NCBI GenBank assembly: GCA_964398315.1
Contig: CAYNMV010000015.1
Coordinates: 1-64,000 of the forward strand
Source: JADLCB01 sp964398315
Lineage (GTDB): Bacteria > Planctomycetota > Phycisphaerae > Tepidisphaerales > Tepidisphaeraceae
DNA length: 64,000 bases
Direction of reading: 5' to 3'
Position 1 is the first letter of the stretch; every line of letters starts with the position of its first letter. Made by a program: the position numbers and the translations under genes. The notes beneath the pieces were generated by a model, which saw only the letters and a program-made list of their open reading frames with translations, had not been told where the DNA came from and made no database searches. Shown one piece after another: positions 33,510-41,536 of the stretch.

Positions 33510-34115
33510 ATGCCGGTATCGATCGATCATGCGATTGTGAACACGACGCAACTCGGGCTGGAGACGGTCGGGCAGGTGCTGGAGCATATCGCCCACCAGC
33601 GCCGGGTGGCGGCTCGGCTGACGGTGGACGGGCGCGAGCCGGAGCTGGGCAACATGGAAGTGCTGCGCGCGATGCGCACGGATGAACACACGATCCACAT
33701 CGACACCGCCAATCCACGTGAAATGGCGCTCGATGCTCTGTCGGCAATGGAACAGGCCCTGGGCCAGGCCGATGCCGACAAGGACCAGGCCGCCGAACTG
33801 CTGCAGCAGAACCAGACGCAGGCCGCCCTGGCGCAACTGAGCGCCTGCCTGGTCACCTGGCAGCAGGCGCAGCAGTGCATGGCCCAATCCGCCCAACTGG
33901 TCGGGATCGACCTGGACCAGGTGCAGGTGGACGGTGAAGACCTGCAGGCGGTGGTGAGCCGTTTCGCCGAGCAACTTCGAGAAATCCGCCGCGCGCTGGA
34001 AGATCAGGATTATGTTGCGCTGGGCGATGTGCTTACCTACGAACTGGGCGAAACCGCCCGCCAGTGGCGCAGCGCTATCGTTTCGCTTTCCACGGCCGTG
34101 GCGCAGGCCTCGTGA
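33510..34115 (+). CDS. Conserved hypothetical protein, helical, unknown function
   Basis: A 201-residue soluble protein that I cannot name. It starts with a short beta-like segment (VSIDHAIVNTTQLGLETVGQ), a DGREPEL turn, then long amphipathic helices (about residues 85-195) with many Gln and Ala residues and a likely coiled-coil. I recall similar proteins as uncharacterised planctomycete families, but that is memory and not proof. The ATG at 33510 follows CACGGAG. It diverges from the Ycf46-like ATPase and is convergent with the transaminase. Codon use is typical of its neighbours, so it is a real gene. Confidence 0.7.
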   Translation: MPVSIDHAIVNTTQLGLETVGQVLEHIAHQRRVAARLTVDGREPELGNMEVLRAMRTDEHTIHIDTANPREMALDALSAMEQALGQADADKDQAAELLQQNQTQAALAQLSACLVTWQQAQQCMAQSAQLVGIDLDQVQVDGEDLQAVVSRFAEQLREIRRALEDQDYVALGDVLTYELGETARQWRSAIVSLSTAVAQAS

Positions 34116-34194
34116 GCGCTGTGAGCTCCGCGTGCGCTGCCGGCCTGGCGCAGCGCTGTGCCCTCCTTCATACGGACGTTTTGTTGATCTGCGT

Positions 34195-35085
34195 CTATCC
34201 GTGACCCTTCGGGGTGGCTTCCGGCGCCAGCCTCGCGGCGGTGTCGTGCAGCACGCGGTCCCGCAAGGCCTGATGCAGACGGAGGGTGATCGGGCCGCAG
34301 CGCTGGCTGATCGGGCGGTCGCCCCAATGGCTTACCCAGCTGATCTCGCGGGTGGTGCTGGTGATGAACAGCTCCTGGGCGGCAAGCGCCTCGGCCTGCG
34401 TCAGCGGGCGCTGCTCCACGGGGATACCCAGGTGGCCGGCCAGCTCCAGCAGCACCATCCGGGTGATGCCCGGCAGCACCCGCGGCCCCACGGGCGGCGT
34501 AACCAGCGTGCCGTCGATCACCGCAAACAGGTTTGTGCTGGAACACTCGCTGAGCTGATCTTGCTCGCCAATGAACACGGCCTCATCCGCCCCGGCACGC
34601 ACCGCGGCGTTCTTGGCCAGCACATTCGGCAAGAGCGCAATCGACTTGATCCAGCAGCGCTGCCACCGCTCATCGGGCACCGGATGAAGTCGCACGCCCT
34701 CGGCCTGGCCCGGCACGGGGGCCGGCGGCAGGGCACGGGTGTAGAACAGCAGCGTTGCCGGCGTTGTCTCATCCCACACATGATTGCGCGGGCAGCAGCC
34801 CCGGGTCACTTGCAGGTAAACCATCGCGCTGGCCAGGCCGGAGCGAGCCACCAGCTTCTCGATTTCTGCTGACAGTGGGCCGATCCCCATCGGCAGGCGC
34901 AGCTCGATCCCGCCGGCCGAGCGTTCCAGCCGCTCCAGGTGCTCGCGGAGCGTGAACGGCCGGCCATCGTAGAAGCGGATCACCTCGTATACCCCATCGG
35001 CGAACTGGAAGCCGCGATCCTCCACCCCCACCGTCGCCTCCGCCAGCGGCATCACCTCGCCGTCGATCCAGATCCATTCGCTCAT
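34195..35085 (-). CDS. dat: Class IV aminotransferase, D-alanine transaminase type
   Basis: A 296-residue PLP enzyme of fold type IV. The Schiff-base lysine is K147 in CWIKSIALLPNVLAK, close to the D-amino-acid transaminase signature (DIKSLNLLPNVLAK). The ECSSTNLFAV segment and the VLPGITR phosphate-binding region match, as does FITSTTREISWV. D-alanine transaminase interconverts D-alanine and 2-oxoglutarate with pyruvate and D-glutamate for peptidoglycan. A branched-chain aminotransferase or aminodeoxychorismate lyase is less likely because of the K147 context. The gene is convergent with the 33510 gene and stands alone. Confidence 0.87.
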   Translation of the reverse strand: MSEWIWIDGEVMPLAEATVGVEDRGFQFADGVYEVIRFYDGRPFTLREHLERLERSAGGIELRLPMGIGPLSAEIEKLVARSGLASAMVYLQVTRGCCPRNHVWDETTPATLLFYTRALPPAPVPGQAEGVRLHPVPDERWQRCWIKSIALLPNVLAKNAAVRAGADEAVFIGEQDQLSECSSTNLFAVIDGTLVTPPVGPRVLPGITRMVLLELAGHLGIPVEQRPLTQAEALAAQELFITSTTREISWVSHWGDRPISQRCGPITLRLHQALRDRVLHDTAARLAPEATPKGHG

Positions 35086-35164
35086 CGTCGCACCTGCTGC
35101 ATCGGTCCAGCGCGCTGCGCTGGGAAAAGATCAGTGTAATCACAGGGGAATCCGCGTTGAGCGT

Positions 35165-35455
35165 TCAATCCCCTGCTTCGGCAATCTCCTCGGCCACCAG
35201 CCACCGCCGGGCGGCCTCGGCATCGGTGCAGATGAGGAATACCTCCTGCACGGTGCCGGTGCCGGTGTAGAGGCACTTGAGGCCGGCCTCGGTGGGGTAC
35301 TGGATCTTGAAGCTGGGCGGCGTCTTGCCCCGGCGGACCTTGATCCGGCCGGGCACAATGCGCGAGACGTGCGGGCAATGCTTGACGATGTGATCGAGGA
35401 TCGCATCGAGCCCCCCAACCCGTCCGTGTTGCCGCTTGATGCGCCCGAACTTCAT
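35165..35455 (-). CDS. DUF2103-like predicted metal-binding protein
   Basis: A 96-residue protein that matches my memory of DUF2103 (predicted metal-binding, Cys/His). It has KFGRIKRQHGRVGGLDAI, KHCPHVSRIVPGRI and a GTGTVQEVFLIC segment. The start at 35455 (ATG) follows TATGCT by 7 nt, another leaderless candidate; the in-frame ATG at 35467 would add MLVR. It diverges from the radical SAM gene at 35588, with about 130 bp between them. The function is unknown; the small basic and beta-rich layout suggests nucleic acid binding. Confidence 0.75.
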   Translation of the reverse strand: MKFGRIKRQHGRVGGLDAILDHIVKHCPHVSRIVPGRIKVRRGKTPPSFKIQYPTEAGLKCLYTGTGTVQEVFLICTDAEAARRWLVAEEIAEAGD

Positions 35456-35574
35456 CCTGACCAGCATACCGCGACGACGGTGATTGAACCACGCAGGAGA
35501 AAGCCGGGCCTGTATTTCACATCCCGCCGCATCGCATTTGCCCCGGCGGCTTCGCCTGGCCAGCCCATCGCGCT

Positions 35575-35580
35575 TACCAT
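35575..35580 (+). promoter_or_regulatory. -10 box TACCAT before radical SAM gene
   Basis: TACCAT is 7 nt before the ATG at 35588. The matching minus-strand box TATGCT (35468-35463) is 7 nt before the DUF2103 start. Confidence 0.4.
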
Positions 35581-35587
35581 CGTGGCG

Positions 35588-36442
35588 ATGCAGTTGTTTC
35601 GCGAGCATCCTCGATCCTGGCGCGAGAACCTTTATGTATATCCGGTGATTTCCCGGCGCAGCCGGGGATTGAGCATCGGGATCAATCTGAATCCCGACAA
35701 ATCGTGCAATTTCGACTGCCTGTACTGCTGCGTCGATCGCACCGTTCCGCCGGCGGTGCGCAAAGTGGATTTGGCGGTGGTTCGGGCGGAGTTGGACCAT
35801 CTGCTGGGACTGGCGGTGAGCGGGCGGCTGTTTGAGGCGCCGCCGTTCGATCAGACCCCACCCGCGCTGCGGCGGCTGAACGATATCGCCTTCAGCGGCG
35901 ATGGCGAGCCGACCGCTTACCCCCGCCTGCCCGAGGCCTGCCGTCTGGTGAATGACCTGCTGCACCTCCATGGCCAGGCGGGGCAGGCGAAAATCGTGCT
36001 GATCACCAACGCCACCCTGCTCGACCGCCGGCCGGTGGCTGAGGCGATCGCCTACCTCGACACCCATCACGGCGAAGTCTGGGCCAAGCTGGATGCCGGC
36101 ACGGCGGGGTACTATCAGCAGGTGGTCCGCACGAAGGTGCCATTCGAGCGCGTTCTGAGCAATATCACGCAACTGGCCTGCGCCCGGCCAATTGTCATTC
36201 AGTCCCTGTTCCTGAAAACAAACGGCCAGGGCCCGCCGAAGCGCGAAATTGACGCCTATATCGATCGTTTGCAGGCGATCATCGCGGCCGGGGGGCGGAT
36301 CGCGGCAGTGCAGGTGTACACCGTGGCCCGCCGGGTGGCCGATCCATCCGCCTCAGCGCTGGAGGCCTCAGTGCTGGAGGAAATCGGAGCGCGGGTACGG
36401 GCGGCAGGGCTGGCGGCCGAGGTGTTTCATGCCCCGGAATAA
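35588..36442 (+). CDS. Radical SAM protein
   Basis: A 284-residue radical SAM enzyme. The cluster motif CNFDCLYC (CxxxCxxC) sits near residue 40 after LNPDKS. The GEPTAYP motif (SAM-binding GGE-like) and KIVLITNAT strand follow. The layout with ISRRSRGLSIGINL before the cluster resembles the YfkB/MoaA-like family of small radical SAM proteins. TACCAT precedes the ATG at 35588. No partner substrate gene is next to it apart from the divergent DUF2103 gene. The substrate is unknown. Confidence 0.87.
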   Translation: MQLFREHPRSWRENLYVYPVISRRSRGLSIGINLNPDKSCNFDCLYCCVDRTVPPAVRKVDLAVVRAELDHLLGLAVSGRLFEAPPFDQTPPALRRLNDIAFSGDGEPTAYPRLPEACRLVNDLLHLHGQAGQAKIVLITNATLLDRRPVAEAIAYLDTHHGEVWAKLDAGTAGYYQQVVRTKVPFERVLSNITQLACARPIVIQSLFLKTNGQGPPKREIDAYIDRLQAIIAAGGRIAAVQVYTVARRVADPSASALEASVLEEIGARVRAAGLAAEVFHAPE

Positions 36443-36486
36443 GTGATCTGATGAGGGCCCGGTTTGCCTCGCGCGCTCGCCACCAT

Positions 36487-36492
36487 TACACT
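36487..36492 (+). promoter_or_regulatory. -10 box TACACT before TPR-like membrane protein gene
   Basis: TACACT ends 10 nt before the ATG at 36503, the same distance as for the GNAT gene. Confidence 0.4.
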
Positions 36493-36502
36493 CGCTCGCC
36501 TT

Positions 36503-37333
36503 ATGAAATCGGAACGGCGGCACGAGCTTGAAACAAACCAGTTGGCCGACATGCTGGCCAGGATTCCCGCGTTGTGGCATCAGCACGGGCGGTGGATTCT
36601 GCTGGGCGCCGTCTTCGTGGCCCTGGTCATCGCGCTGATCTTCAATCGTGTCCACAGCAAGAAGCTGGAGGCACAGCTGGCAACTGAGCAACTGGCCGCA
36701 GCGCGGGAGGGAATCGGACGCCTGCAGAACTTCGAGCCGCTCAGCCCCGCGGTGCCAGCGGCCGACCGGGCGTTGCTGTTCAACAACCTGGTGGATGGCA
36801 TCCGCCAGAACCTGGATGGCACTGCCGGTTATTTTGATGAGCCGGCAATGCTGGCCGAGGCGCTGGTGGCGCGGGGTGATCTGAACTGGATCATCGCCAA
36901 TTACCCCGAACTGGCCGATGGCGAAAATGCCCCGGCCGTGCCCACCGATGAACAGCGCGCCACAGCGCTGGAAGAAGCACGCACCGCCTACGAGCGCATC
37001 CTGGGCAACTATCCCAACATCACCATGGCCGCACTGAGTGCGCGGATGGGCCTGGCGGCGATCGCCGAGAACCGCGGTGATTGGGATGCCGCCCGCCAGC
37101 AGTATGAGGCTGTCGCCAGTGATGAGGCCTTCCCCGAGTCGTTCCGCCAGGAGGCCCGTCAGCGGCTGGAGACGCTGGACAAGGTGCGCAAGCCGGTGCT
37201 GCTGGTCGAGGCGCGCCCGCCCGTGATGGAGGCGTCCACAGCCGCACCGACGACAGCACCGACCACCGCGCCGGTGATCGAACCCGAGCCTCTGCCCGCA
37301 ACCGCACCGACCACCGCGCCAGCCGTCGAATGA
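36503..37333 (+). CDS. Membrane-anchored TPR-like protein (YfgM/tetratricopeptide type)
   Basis: A 276-residue protein. The N-terminal cytoplasmic segment (residues 1-28) is followed by one membrane helix (about 30-50, WILLGAVFVALVIALIF) and an extracytoplasmic helical part with YERILGNYPNITMAALSARMGLA and DAARQQYEAVASDEAFP, which is the pattern of tetratricopeptide repeats. The C-terminal 50 residues are Thr/Ala/Pro-rich (PTTAPTTAP repeats). This is the layout of YfgM/BamD-like proteins, which assist periplasmic folding or envelope assembly. It is followed by a lipoprotein gene in the same direction. Confidence 0.72.
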   Translation: MKSERRHELETNQLADMLARIPALWHQHGRWILLGAVFVALVIALIFNRVHSKKLEAQLATEQLAAAREGIGRLQNFEPLSPAVPAADRALLFNNLVDGIRQNLDGTAGYFDEPAMLAEALVARGDLNWIIANYPELADGENAPAVPTDEQRATALEEARTAYERILGNYPNITMAALSARMGLAAIAENRGDWDAARQQYEAVASDEAFPESFRQEARQRLETLDKVRKPVLLVEARPPVMEASTAAPTTAPTTAPVIEPEPLPATAPTTAPAVE

Positions 37334-37401
37334 TGCAAAAACCCGCAAGTGGCCCTGATGGCTGACCGATGGGCTGGCCTGTCCCGTTGAGGAGCCCCCG
37401 C

Positions 37402-37854
37402 GTGTTGATCCGAACACTTTGCCTGATCGTGCTGATGCTGGTTTCTGTGGGCTGCACCTACTCGGGGCGGTTCACGGTGGGGGTGGTGAACCAGACCGAT
37501 CAGCCCTTGTCGGTGGGGCTGGTGAAGAACGGCCCGCCGACGGAGCCGGCGTGGGCCAGCCCGTTCGAGATCCACATGGCCAATCCCCATCTGAGCGGGC
37601 GTAAATGGGGCACGCTGGTGCCGCCGGGCGAGGCGGTGGTGATCGGCCCGCAGAGTGGCAAGTTTGCGCCAAACGTGGTGGCGGTGTTGCGGGTATATGT
37701 GGGCGATCTGCCGGTGGAAGATCTGCTGGCCATCAGCCCCGGCAGCCGTGACCGGCTTGATATCCCCATCGACAATGGCGCCAGTGGTTTTGTGATCCGG
37801 CAGGGGCCGCAGGGATTGACCGCCTCGCCCGCCCCCCCGCCGCCGGCACGCTGA
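37402..37854 (+). CDS. Hypothetical lipoprotein
   Basis: A 150-residue lipoprotein. GTG at 37402 follows TTGAGGAGC and gives a short signal LIRTLCLIVLMLVSVGC with a lipobox (VSVGC). The mature part (about 130 residues) is beta-rich: FTVGVVNQTDQPLSVGLVK, PPGEAVVIGPQSGKF and VVAVLRVYVGDLP, and ends in a Pro/Ala tail. I do not know the family. It follows the TPR-like membrane protein at about 68 bp, which suggests an envelope role. Confidence 0.6.
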   Translation: MLIRTLCLIVLMLVSVGCTYSGRFTVGVVNQTDQPLSVGLVKNGPPTEPAWASPFEIHMANPHLSGRKWGTLVPPGEAVVIGPQSGKFAPNVVAVLRVYVGDLPVEDLLAISPGSRDRLDIPIDNGASGFVIRQGPQGLTASPAPPPPAR

Positions 37855-37902
37855 ACGCCCACGGCTGCTCCCCTCACACACTTTTGGCCGTGTATGGCCC
37901 GC

Positions 37903-38208
37903 TCAGGAGGCAGGGCGCTGCATCTTTTCGCGCACGCTGCGAACTTTCTGCTCGATACCCCCCGTGCGCCCACGCCGCCAGTCCATCTTAAGCGTTGCGG
38001 CGATGCGGTTGCAGTCGGGCTCCAGCGCTTCGTAACAGCGGTTGACCACCTCCATCACCTCGCGCCATTCCCCTTCGATGGTCGTGCCCAGCGGGCCAAG
38101 CTGGTACGGCAGACCGCTGGCTTCGATCACCTCGACACAGCGGGCTACGTACTGACCAACCGATTCACCTTTGTCCATGGGCCAGATACTGAGTTCTGCA
38201 AGAAGCAT
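37903..38208 (-). CDS. Thiamine-binding protein, MTH1187/YkoF type
   Basis: A 101-residue protein of the MTH1187/YkoF-like family (DUF77). Members form ferredoxin-like dimers or tetramers and several bind thiamine. The N-terminal strand AELSIWPMDKGESVGQYVARC, the central YQLGPLGTTIEG turn and DRIA-type helix match. The family often appears with thiamine genes; thiL lies about 8 kb downstream here, too far for an operon. The start is ATG 38208. It is convergent with the lipoprotein before it and divergent from the next gene. Confidence 0.82.
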   Translation of the reverse strand: MLLAELSIWPMDKGESVGQYVARCVEVIEASGLPYQLGPLGTTIEGEWREVMEVVNRCYEALEPDCNRIAATLKMDWRRGRTGGIEQKVRSVREKMQRPAS

Positions 38209-38349
38209 GGTTGAGCAGGTTAGAAGATCCAGGGTCCAGGGAAGATCATAGTCGTTTTTTGCTCATTGGGCACCGAAAACGGGTATACTGATTATCCAGC
38301 GGCCGGAATGGGTTCGGCCGCGAGTGCGGTTACGGGAAAGGAGCACGGC

Positions 38350-38856
38350 ATGCGACAGATATTGGCTGGTATGGCAGCACTGGGATTGATGGTGGGTGTA
38401 ATGGGGTGCGACCGGGACTCGGAGACGGCCCCCGAGACAGACACCACCCGCACCCCCGAGGCACAAGCCCAGGATGCGGTGCGCAGCATCCAGGGTGGCC
38501 TGCAGGAACGCTCGCAGGATTTGCAGCAGTCGGCTGAGGAAGCCAAGGCAGAGGCACAAGCCACCGCCGAGCAGAAGGCCGCCGAGGCCAAGTCGGCGAC
38601 GGAGAACGCCGCTGCCGATGGGTCCGCCCAGGCGCAGAAGCTGCTGGATCAGGCGTTGCAGTATGCCAAGGAGAACAAGTTCGACCTGGCCGAAAAGGCG
38701 CTGGAGCAGGCCGAGGCGCTGCCCAACCTGCCTGAGGCCGTCAAATCGAAGATCCCGCAGGTCCGGCAGTCGATCAACGCGATGAAATCATCGGGCCAGG
38801 CCGGCCAGGCTGCCGAAGACCTGAGCAAGGCGGCCGAAGCGCTGCAGAATAAGTAA
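38350..38856 (+). CDS. Alanine/glutamate-rich lipoprotein
   Basis: A 168-residue lipoprotein. The signal MRQILAGMAALGLMVGVMGC ends in a lipobox Cys at about residue 20. The mature part (about 150 residues) is Ala/Glu/Gln-rich with helical repeats (AEEAKAEAQATAEQKAAEAK, then KLLDQALQYAKENKFDLAEKAL). It looks like a coiled-coil or TPR-like helix. TATACT (38284-38289) upstream and GGGAAAGGAG before the ATG give a normal promoter and ribosome site. A 15-bp hairpin terminator follows at 38877. The function is unknown; an envelope spacer or TPR-type role fits. Confidence 0.75.
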   Translation: MRQILAGMAALGLMVGVMGCDRDSETAPETDTTRTPEAQAQDAVRSIQGGLQERSQDLQQSAEEAKAEAQATAEQKAAEAKSATENAAADGSAQAQKLLDQALQYAKENKFDLAEKALEQAEALPNLPEAVKSKIPQVRQSINAMKSSGQAGQAAEDLSKAAEALQNK

Positions 38857-38876
38857 TCGCAACGGCGAGCCTTCCC

Positions 38877-38911
38877 GATCAGGCCCCCGCGTCCAGCGCG
38901 GGGGCCTGATC
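38877..38911. terminator. 15-bp perfect hairpin terminator
   Basis: GATCAGGCCCCCGCG and CGCGGGGGCCTGATC pair perfectly around a TCCAG loop, 20 bp after the lipoprotein stop. There is no T tract, so it may act as a stem-only terminator. The remaining 38912-39171 holds no other gene; a TATGAT at 39146 and GAGGA precede mscL. Confidence 0.75.
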
Positions 38912-39171
38912 ATGGGTTCCATTTCGCGCATCGGCGGACACTGGGCTGGTTCGTCCCGATGCGGCCCGTGGGCACGGTTCGTGCCGCGGCCATGGTGCGA
39001 AACGGACACATAGACACCTGGGTCAGACACCGCCCGCTACAAACGAAATCCATCCCCACGGTATCGAATGTGGCCGGCGCGGCGCTGGCAGCCGCGCTTC
39101 ATGTTCGGACTCATGTGGGGCGATGGAATCGAGCGCGGGCATCGATATGATGCACTTCTGAGGACCTCTCC

Positions 39172-39609
39172 ATGTTCAAGCCGACCTCTCTCTGGCAGGA
39201 ATTCAAGACTTTCGCGTTCAAGGGGAACATGATTGACCTGGCGATCGGCGTGGTTATCGGGACCGCGTTCACCGGTGTCATCAATGCCCTGGTCAAGAAC
39301 GTGCTGATGCCGGCGCTCAGCTATGTCGCCCCCAATGTGGACAGCTACCGCGAATTGAAGCTGGGCCGCGTTGAGTACGGGGTGTTCCTGGCGGAGATGA
39401 TCAACTTCCTGCTGGTGGCGCTGGCGATCTTCCTCGTGATCGTGAAGATCGTGCAGGGCACCATGAAACGGGCCGCGCCGGCCCCGGCATCGGATGAGCC
39501 GACGACGAAGGAATGCCCCTTCTGCCTGTCGACGATTCCCATCAAGGCCAGCCGCTGCGCCCACTGCACCAGCGATCTGTCGGCCCAGTCAAACCCGCCA
39601 GTCGCCTGA
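39172..39609 (+). CDS. mscL: Large-conductance mechanosensitive channel with C-terminal zinc ribbon
   Basis: A 145-residue MscL channel, the emergency valve that opens under hypo-osmotic stress. TM1 (MIDLAIGVVIGTAFTGVINALVKN, here cited by its start and end) and TM2 (FLAEMINFLLVALAIFLVIVK) are standard. After TM2 a short linker leads to a zinc ribbon with CPFC and CAHC pairs (about residues 114-134), which replaces the usual C-terminal helix. The start at 39172 follows GAGGACCTCTCC. The zinc ribbon would lie in the cytoplasm and could tie pentamer gating to metal or redox state, but that is inferred. Confidence 0.92.
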   Translation: MFKPTSLWQEFKTFAFKGNMIDLAIGVVIGTAFTGVINALVKNVLMPALSYVAPNVDSYRELKLGRVEYGVFLAEMINFLLVALAIFLVIVKIVQGTMKRAAPAPASDEPTTKECPFCLSTIPIKASRCAHCTSDLSAQSNPPVA

Positions 39610-39650
39610 GCCACCAGGGCTCTGGCAACCCGGCGGACCAACAGGGCAGA

Positions 39651-39860
39651 TCAGGCGGCCACGGCGTAGACCGCGCTGGTCTCGCGCCGCATGGCGCGCG
39701 ACCGGTAGGGCACCTCGCCGCGGGCGCGGCGGTCCAGTTCGGCCTCGATCAGGCTGCGCGTCCCGGCCCGATGCAGCACCGCGCGCACGAGCAGTTCCTC
39801 GCCCGTCGCCTGATGAATCCGGTTGGCAATCCGAAACCGACGATCGATCAGATGGTTCAT
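39651..39860 (-). CDS. Small basic protein of unknown function
   Basis: A 69-residue protein rich in Arg, Ala and Glu (MNHLIDRRFRIANRIHQATG at the start). It is probably real: third codon positions are GC-rich, as in neighbours, and GGGAG lies about 10 nt before the ATG at 39860. Predicted as one or two helices. I do not recognise it. It is convergent with mscL. A 17-bp palindrome (39882-39898) lies just upstream and may be its operator. Confidence 0.5.
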   Translation of the reverse strand: MNHLIDRRFRIANRIHQATGEELLVRAVLHRAGTRSLIEAELDRRARGEVPYRSRAMRRETSAVYAVAA

Positions 39861-39881
39861 GGTCCGCTCCCGGTCGATCCA

Positions 39882-39898
39882 GCGCCCAATGTGGGCGC
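39882..39898. promoter_or_regulatory. Palindrome GCGCCCA-ATG-TGGGCGC before the 69-aa gene
   Basis: A perfect 7-bp inverted repeat with a 3-nt spacer sits 21 bp upstream of the small gene's start, a position suited to an operator or a regulatory hairpin. Confidence 0.45.
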
Positions 39899-39996
39899 AA
39901 CAGTCACACGTCAGCCTTTACATCGGCCAAAGTGCTGCAAAATCTGAAGCGAACATGAGAAGGCCGCTCGGGATGGCAAAGTTCAGCCAGGGCGGC

Positions 39997-41367
39997 TCAC
40001 TGGCCTGAGCGCGGCTCGCGTACCTTGAGCAGGACGATCAGGCCGAGGATCAGGAACGGCGGAACGCTCAGCACGCCCCAGCGCGGGCCCAGGGCGGTGG
40101 CGAAACCCGCGTAGGCCAGCGGACCGAAAATGCTGGCAAACTTGCCGCTGATCGAGAAGAAGCCGAACGCTTCGTTGTGGATCTCGCGCGGCGCCAGCAA
40201 GGCCATCAGCGCCCGGCTGCTGGCCTGCACGCCCCCCAGTACGATCCCGATCCCCACCCCCAGCGCCATGAACAGCGCCCCGGCATCCCAGTGCACCCCC
40301 AGCAGGTCAAAGCTGCTGGCAGGGGTGATGAACATCGCCACCAGCGCCACAAAAATCCACAGCAGCAGGTTGATGACAATCACCGGCTTGTTGCCGATGG
40401 CATCGGCCAGGTAGCCGAAGGCAACAGCCCCGGCAAAAGCGACGAACTGCACCACCAGGAAGATGAGGATCAGGCGTTCGGTCGGGATCTTCAGCCAGTC
40501 CGTGGCGTAGGCCGGCGACATGGCAATCACTGTCTCCACCCCATCGTTGTAGAGCAGGAACGCCAGCAGGAACAGGAACAGCACGCGATAGCGGCGGATG
40601 TTGCGGAAGGTGTGCCCCACCCGGCGGAATCCCGCCATCAGCAGCGAGCCCTCCCCGCGCTCGCCGGCAGCCGGGGGCAGCTCATCGAGCAGCAGGTAGG
40701 CCGGCAGGCCAAAGACCAGCCACCATGCCCCGGCCATCGCCAGCCCCCAGGGCACCCAGTCGGGATTGGCCTTGTACATCTCGAGAAAGCCAATCAGCGC
40801 CAGCGCCCCGCCGATATACCCCACCGCAAAGCCCCAGCCGCTGAGGCTTCCCTGCTTCTCGGGGCGAGTCAGCCGTGGCAGAAACGCGCTGTAGAAGGCG
40901 AAGGAGGTGCCGAAGCAGACGTTGCTGGCCACGTACAGCAGCGCCCCCAGCAACCACTGGCCATCGGACAGGAAGACCATGCTCATCGCCAGCAGCGCCC
41001 CGATAATGCCGAAGCTGGCAAAGAAACGCTTGGTCCACCCCTTGATGTCCGCCACCGCCCCCAGCACCGGCGCGGCCACCGCCATCATCGCCATCGACAG
41101 GCTGGTCATCAGCGCCATCACCGCGCTGGCCGGCATCGTCACGCCCGCGACCACCAGCCCATGATCCACATCCGATCCCGGCAAAAGCGGCAGCAGGCGA
41201 TTGATCATGTAGGGCTGGAACGCCGGCCCCAGGATCACCAGACCGTAGCCGCTGTTGGCCCAGTCATACAGAACCCATGCGATCTTCTGGGCGCGCGTCC
41301 CCTCCGGGTGCGGCGCCTCCACGGCCGGCTGATATCCAAGCTTCTCATCCATGCGATGTGTGATCAT
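39997..41367 (-). CDS. MFS transporter, UMF1 family
   Basis: A 456-residue transporter of the UMF1/Atg22-like MFS family, with about 12 membrane helices. The family mark KIAWVLYDWANSGYGLVI is near the N-terminus, and the TM2-TM3 loop carries LGAVADIKGWTKRF, with the MFS-A-like pattern. The C-terminal half contains LADAIGNKPVIVINLLLW. The ATG at 41367 starts MITHRMDEK; the ATG at 41352 is an alternative. Yeast Atg22 exports amino acids from the vacuole; the bacterial substrates are unknown. It is the last gene of its direction before the oxidoreductase, 170 bp away. Confidence 0.87.
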   Translation of the reverse strand: MITHRMDEKLGYQPAVEAPHPEGTRAQKIAWVLYDWANSGYGLVILGPAFQPYMINRLLPLLPGSDVDHGLVVAGVTMPASAVMALMTSLSMAMMAVAAPVLGAVADIKGWTKRFFASFGIIGALLAMSMVFLSDGQWLLGALLYVASNVCFGTSFAFYSAFLPRLTRPEKQGSLSGWGFAVGYIGGALALIGFLEMYKANPDWVPWGLAMAGAWWLVFGLPAYLLLDELPPAAGERGEGSLLMAGFRRVGHTFRNIRRYRVLFLFLLAFLLYNDGVETVIAMSPAYATDWLKIPTERLILIFLVVQFVAFAGAVAFGYLADAIGNKPVIVINLLLWIFVALVAMFITPASSFDLLGVHWDAGALFMALGVGIGIVLGGVQASSRALMALLAPREIHNEAFGFFSISGKFASIFGPLAYAGFATALGPRWGVLSVPPFLILGLIVLLKVREPRSGQ

Positions 41368-41424
41368 GCCCGCCCACCGCCCGGAAAACAATGATCCGAG
41401 TAAGGATGAGCCATGCGCAAACGA

Positions 41425-41490
41425 AGGATCAAGCCTGGACGAAGGAGGCAGCAAGAGCCTCATTCACACCCCAGACTTGATCCTCCAGGC
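41425..41490. repeat. Paired inverted words between MFS and oxidoreductase genes
   Basis: AGGATCAAG (41425-41433) pairs with CTTGATCCT (41476-41484), and GCCTGGA (41433-41439) with TCCAGGC (41484-41490). The two pairings cross, so they cannot form one simple hairpin. No gene is present. Confidence 0.45.
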
Positions 41491-41536
41491 TTCACCCTGC
41501 CCTCTTTCGCCGGCTCGGCTGCGCCGGTCGGGCGGC

